A DNA stretch of 64,000 bases, taken from positions 1 to 64,000 of the forward strand of contig JALHRR010000020.1 in NCBI GenBank assembly GCA_022841345.1. Reading direction: 5' to 3'. The notes under the pieces were generated by a model. The model had not been told where the DNA came from and ran no database searches. It saw only the letters and a list, made by a program, of their open reading frames with translations. The stretch is from Saprospiraceae bacterium (GTDB taxonomy: Bacteria; Bacteroidota; Bacteroidia; Chitinophagales; Saprospiraceae). The first letter of the stretch is position 1, and every line of letters starts with the position of its first letter. A program made the translations under genes and the position numbers. Below are positions 63,343 to 64,000 of the stretch, in pieces.

Positions 63343-64000
63343 ATGAAAAAAGTATTGTCATTAATCATTTCAGGAGTCTTTGGAGGAGTGCTTGTTTTGG
63401 CAGCAATCTGGATGTTTGCTGACAAAATCCTGCCACAACCTTCAGTGGAAGCACCGGTATATACCAAAATGACCAGCGCTACAAATAGTTCGGCAGCTCC
63501 TTTTGACTTTACAGTAGCAGCAGATCGTGCTATGGATGCGGTCGTTCATATTAAAGCTTCAGAAAGTAAGAAGGCTGTTCAGGAAAGAGGACAGCAGCAA
63601 AGACGCAGCCCGTTCAGTTTCTTTTTTGATGAAGATTTAATGTTTGGTAATCCTTATGGAGGCCCCAGACAAGGAAGCGGATCAGGGGTGATAATTGATA
63701 CGGATGGCTATGTAGTGACCAATAATCACGTAATAGCTTTTGCAGATGAATATGAAGTGACTACCCATGATAATAGAAAGTTCAAAGCAAAGTTGATTGG
63801 AAGGGATGAAAATACAGATATCGCAGTTTTAAAAATAGAAGCCAGTAACCTTAAACCCATTCAATGGGGCAATTCTGATAACTTGAAAGTTGGTCAGTGG
63901 GTGGTAGCTGTAGGAAATCCATTTGACCTGACCTCTACCGTTACAGCGGGAATTGTAAGTGCAAAAGGCAGGAAACTGGAATTAAACAGGAGCATCGGTG
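63343..64000 (+). CDS. degP: HtrA/DegP-like serine protease (3' truncated by window)
   Basis: The first 219 codons of a Do-like periplasmic protease, open to the window edge. A membrane-anchor or signal segment (LSLIISGVFGGVLVLAAIWMFA) is followed by a Q/R/F-rich loop and the trypsin-like fold: GSGSGVIIDTDGYVVTNNHV with catalytic His129, and ENTDIAVLKI with Asp159. The Ser motif (GNSGG) would come soon after residue 219. Later PDZ domains are outside the window. Degrades misfolded envelope proteins under stress. Call secure; length and any PDZ number unknown. Confidence 0.93.
   Translation, partial: MKKVLSLIISGVFGGVLVLAAIWMFADKILPQPSVEAPVYTKMTSATNSSAAPFDFTVAADRAMDAVVHIKASESKKAVQERGQQQRRSPFSFFFDEDLMFGNPYGGPRQGSGSGVIIDTDGYVVTNNHVIAFADEYEVTTHDNRKFKAKLIGRDENTDIAVLKIEASNLKPIQWGNSDNLKVGQWVVAVGNPFDLTSTVTAGIVSAKGRKLELNRSIG

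Overview
The window comes from a Bacteroidota chromosome, most likely a Saprospiria-like lineage (the class-level guess is inference). Evidence: a porD-type (DUF4835) gene beside coaBC, one type A and one type B C-terminal sorting domain for type IX secretion (T9SS), a mevalonate-pathway enzyme, signal peptides ending in (A/G)Q, near absence of Shine-Dalgarno sequences, and scattered TAnnTTTG-type -7 boxes. Most genes are housekeeping: coaBC, purA, mvaD, ftcD, rbfA, recG, nadA, acn, ybeY, ctaA, dtd, nadK and a 3'-truncated HtrA/DegP protease at the right edge. No rRNA, tRNA, insertion sequence or CRISPR array is visible.

Layout. 1-7.6 kb: coaBC end, porD, purA, a KilA-N gene holding a 32-bp perfect palindrome, a secreted FN3/type-B-CTD protein with a partner lipoprotein, and an MBL hydrolase. 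7.7-24.8 kb: a large outer-membrane propeller/barrel protein, rhodanese, mvaD, uncharacterised proteins, an Abi/HEPN-like gene, ftcD, an alpha-amylase family enzyme and an EamA transporter. 25-35.4 kb: TPR protein, rbfA, recG, nadA, an RsmI-like methylase, a candidate orphan small RNA, acn, and two small acidic ORFs. 35.9-49.4 kb: a cytochrome-like lipoprotein, then a 12-kb accessory block of two very large paralogous secreted proteins (N-terminal sandwich, GLUG repeats, lipase-like alpha/beta-hydrolase, right-handed beta-helix) with a small CTD-bearing GLUG protein between them. The block is flanked by a 169-bp direct repeat made of the 3' end of the SRAP (YedK/HMCES-like) gene. 49.6-64 kb: LpxH-like hydrolase, an RsbW-like kinase, ybeY, an unknown gene, a textbook parS site, ctaA, dtd-mazG, an RsbU-like phosphatase, TM2 and CBS proteins, an outer-membrane POTRA/barrel protein, nadK, cyclase, a membrane protein and htrA.

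The most unusual signal is non-coding. Several gene-end intergenic regions (about 11.2, 21.4, 26.7 and 29.5-30 kb) carry arrays of a short boundary word (GGTGATGTC or its variants) separating hairpins whose loops are conserved (around CAGCTGCGCTT) but whose arms differ while staying complementary. Two copies (11.2 and 29.6 kb) are colinear and show compensated base-pair changes in one stem. A second word family (GGCTGTT units) sits next to them and runs up to the stop codons of neighbouring genes. I do not recognise either family. The parS site between convergent genes at 52.56 kb suggests this part of the chromosome is in the origin-proximal ParB-loading zone.
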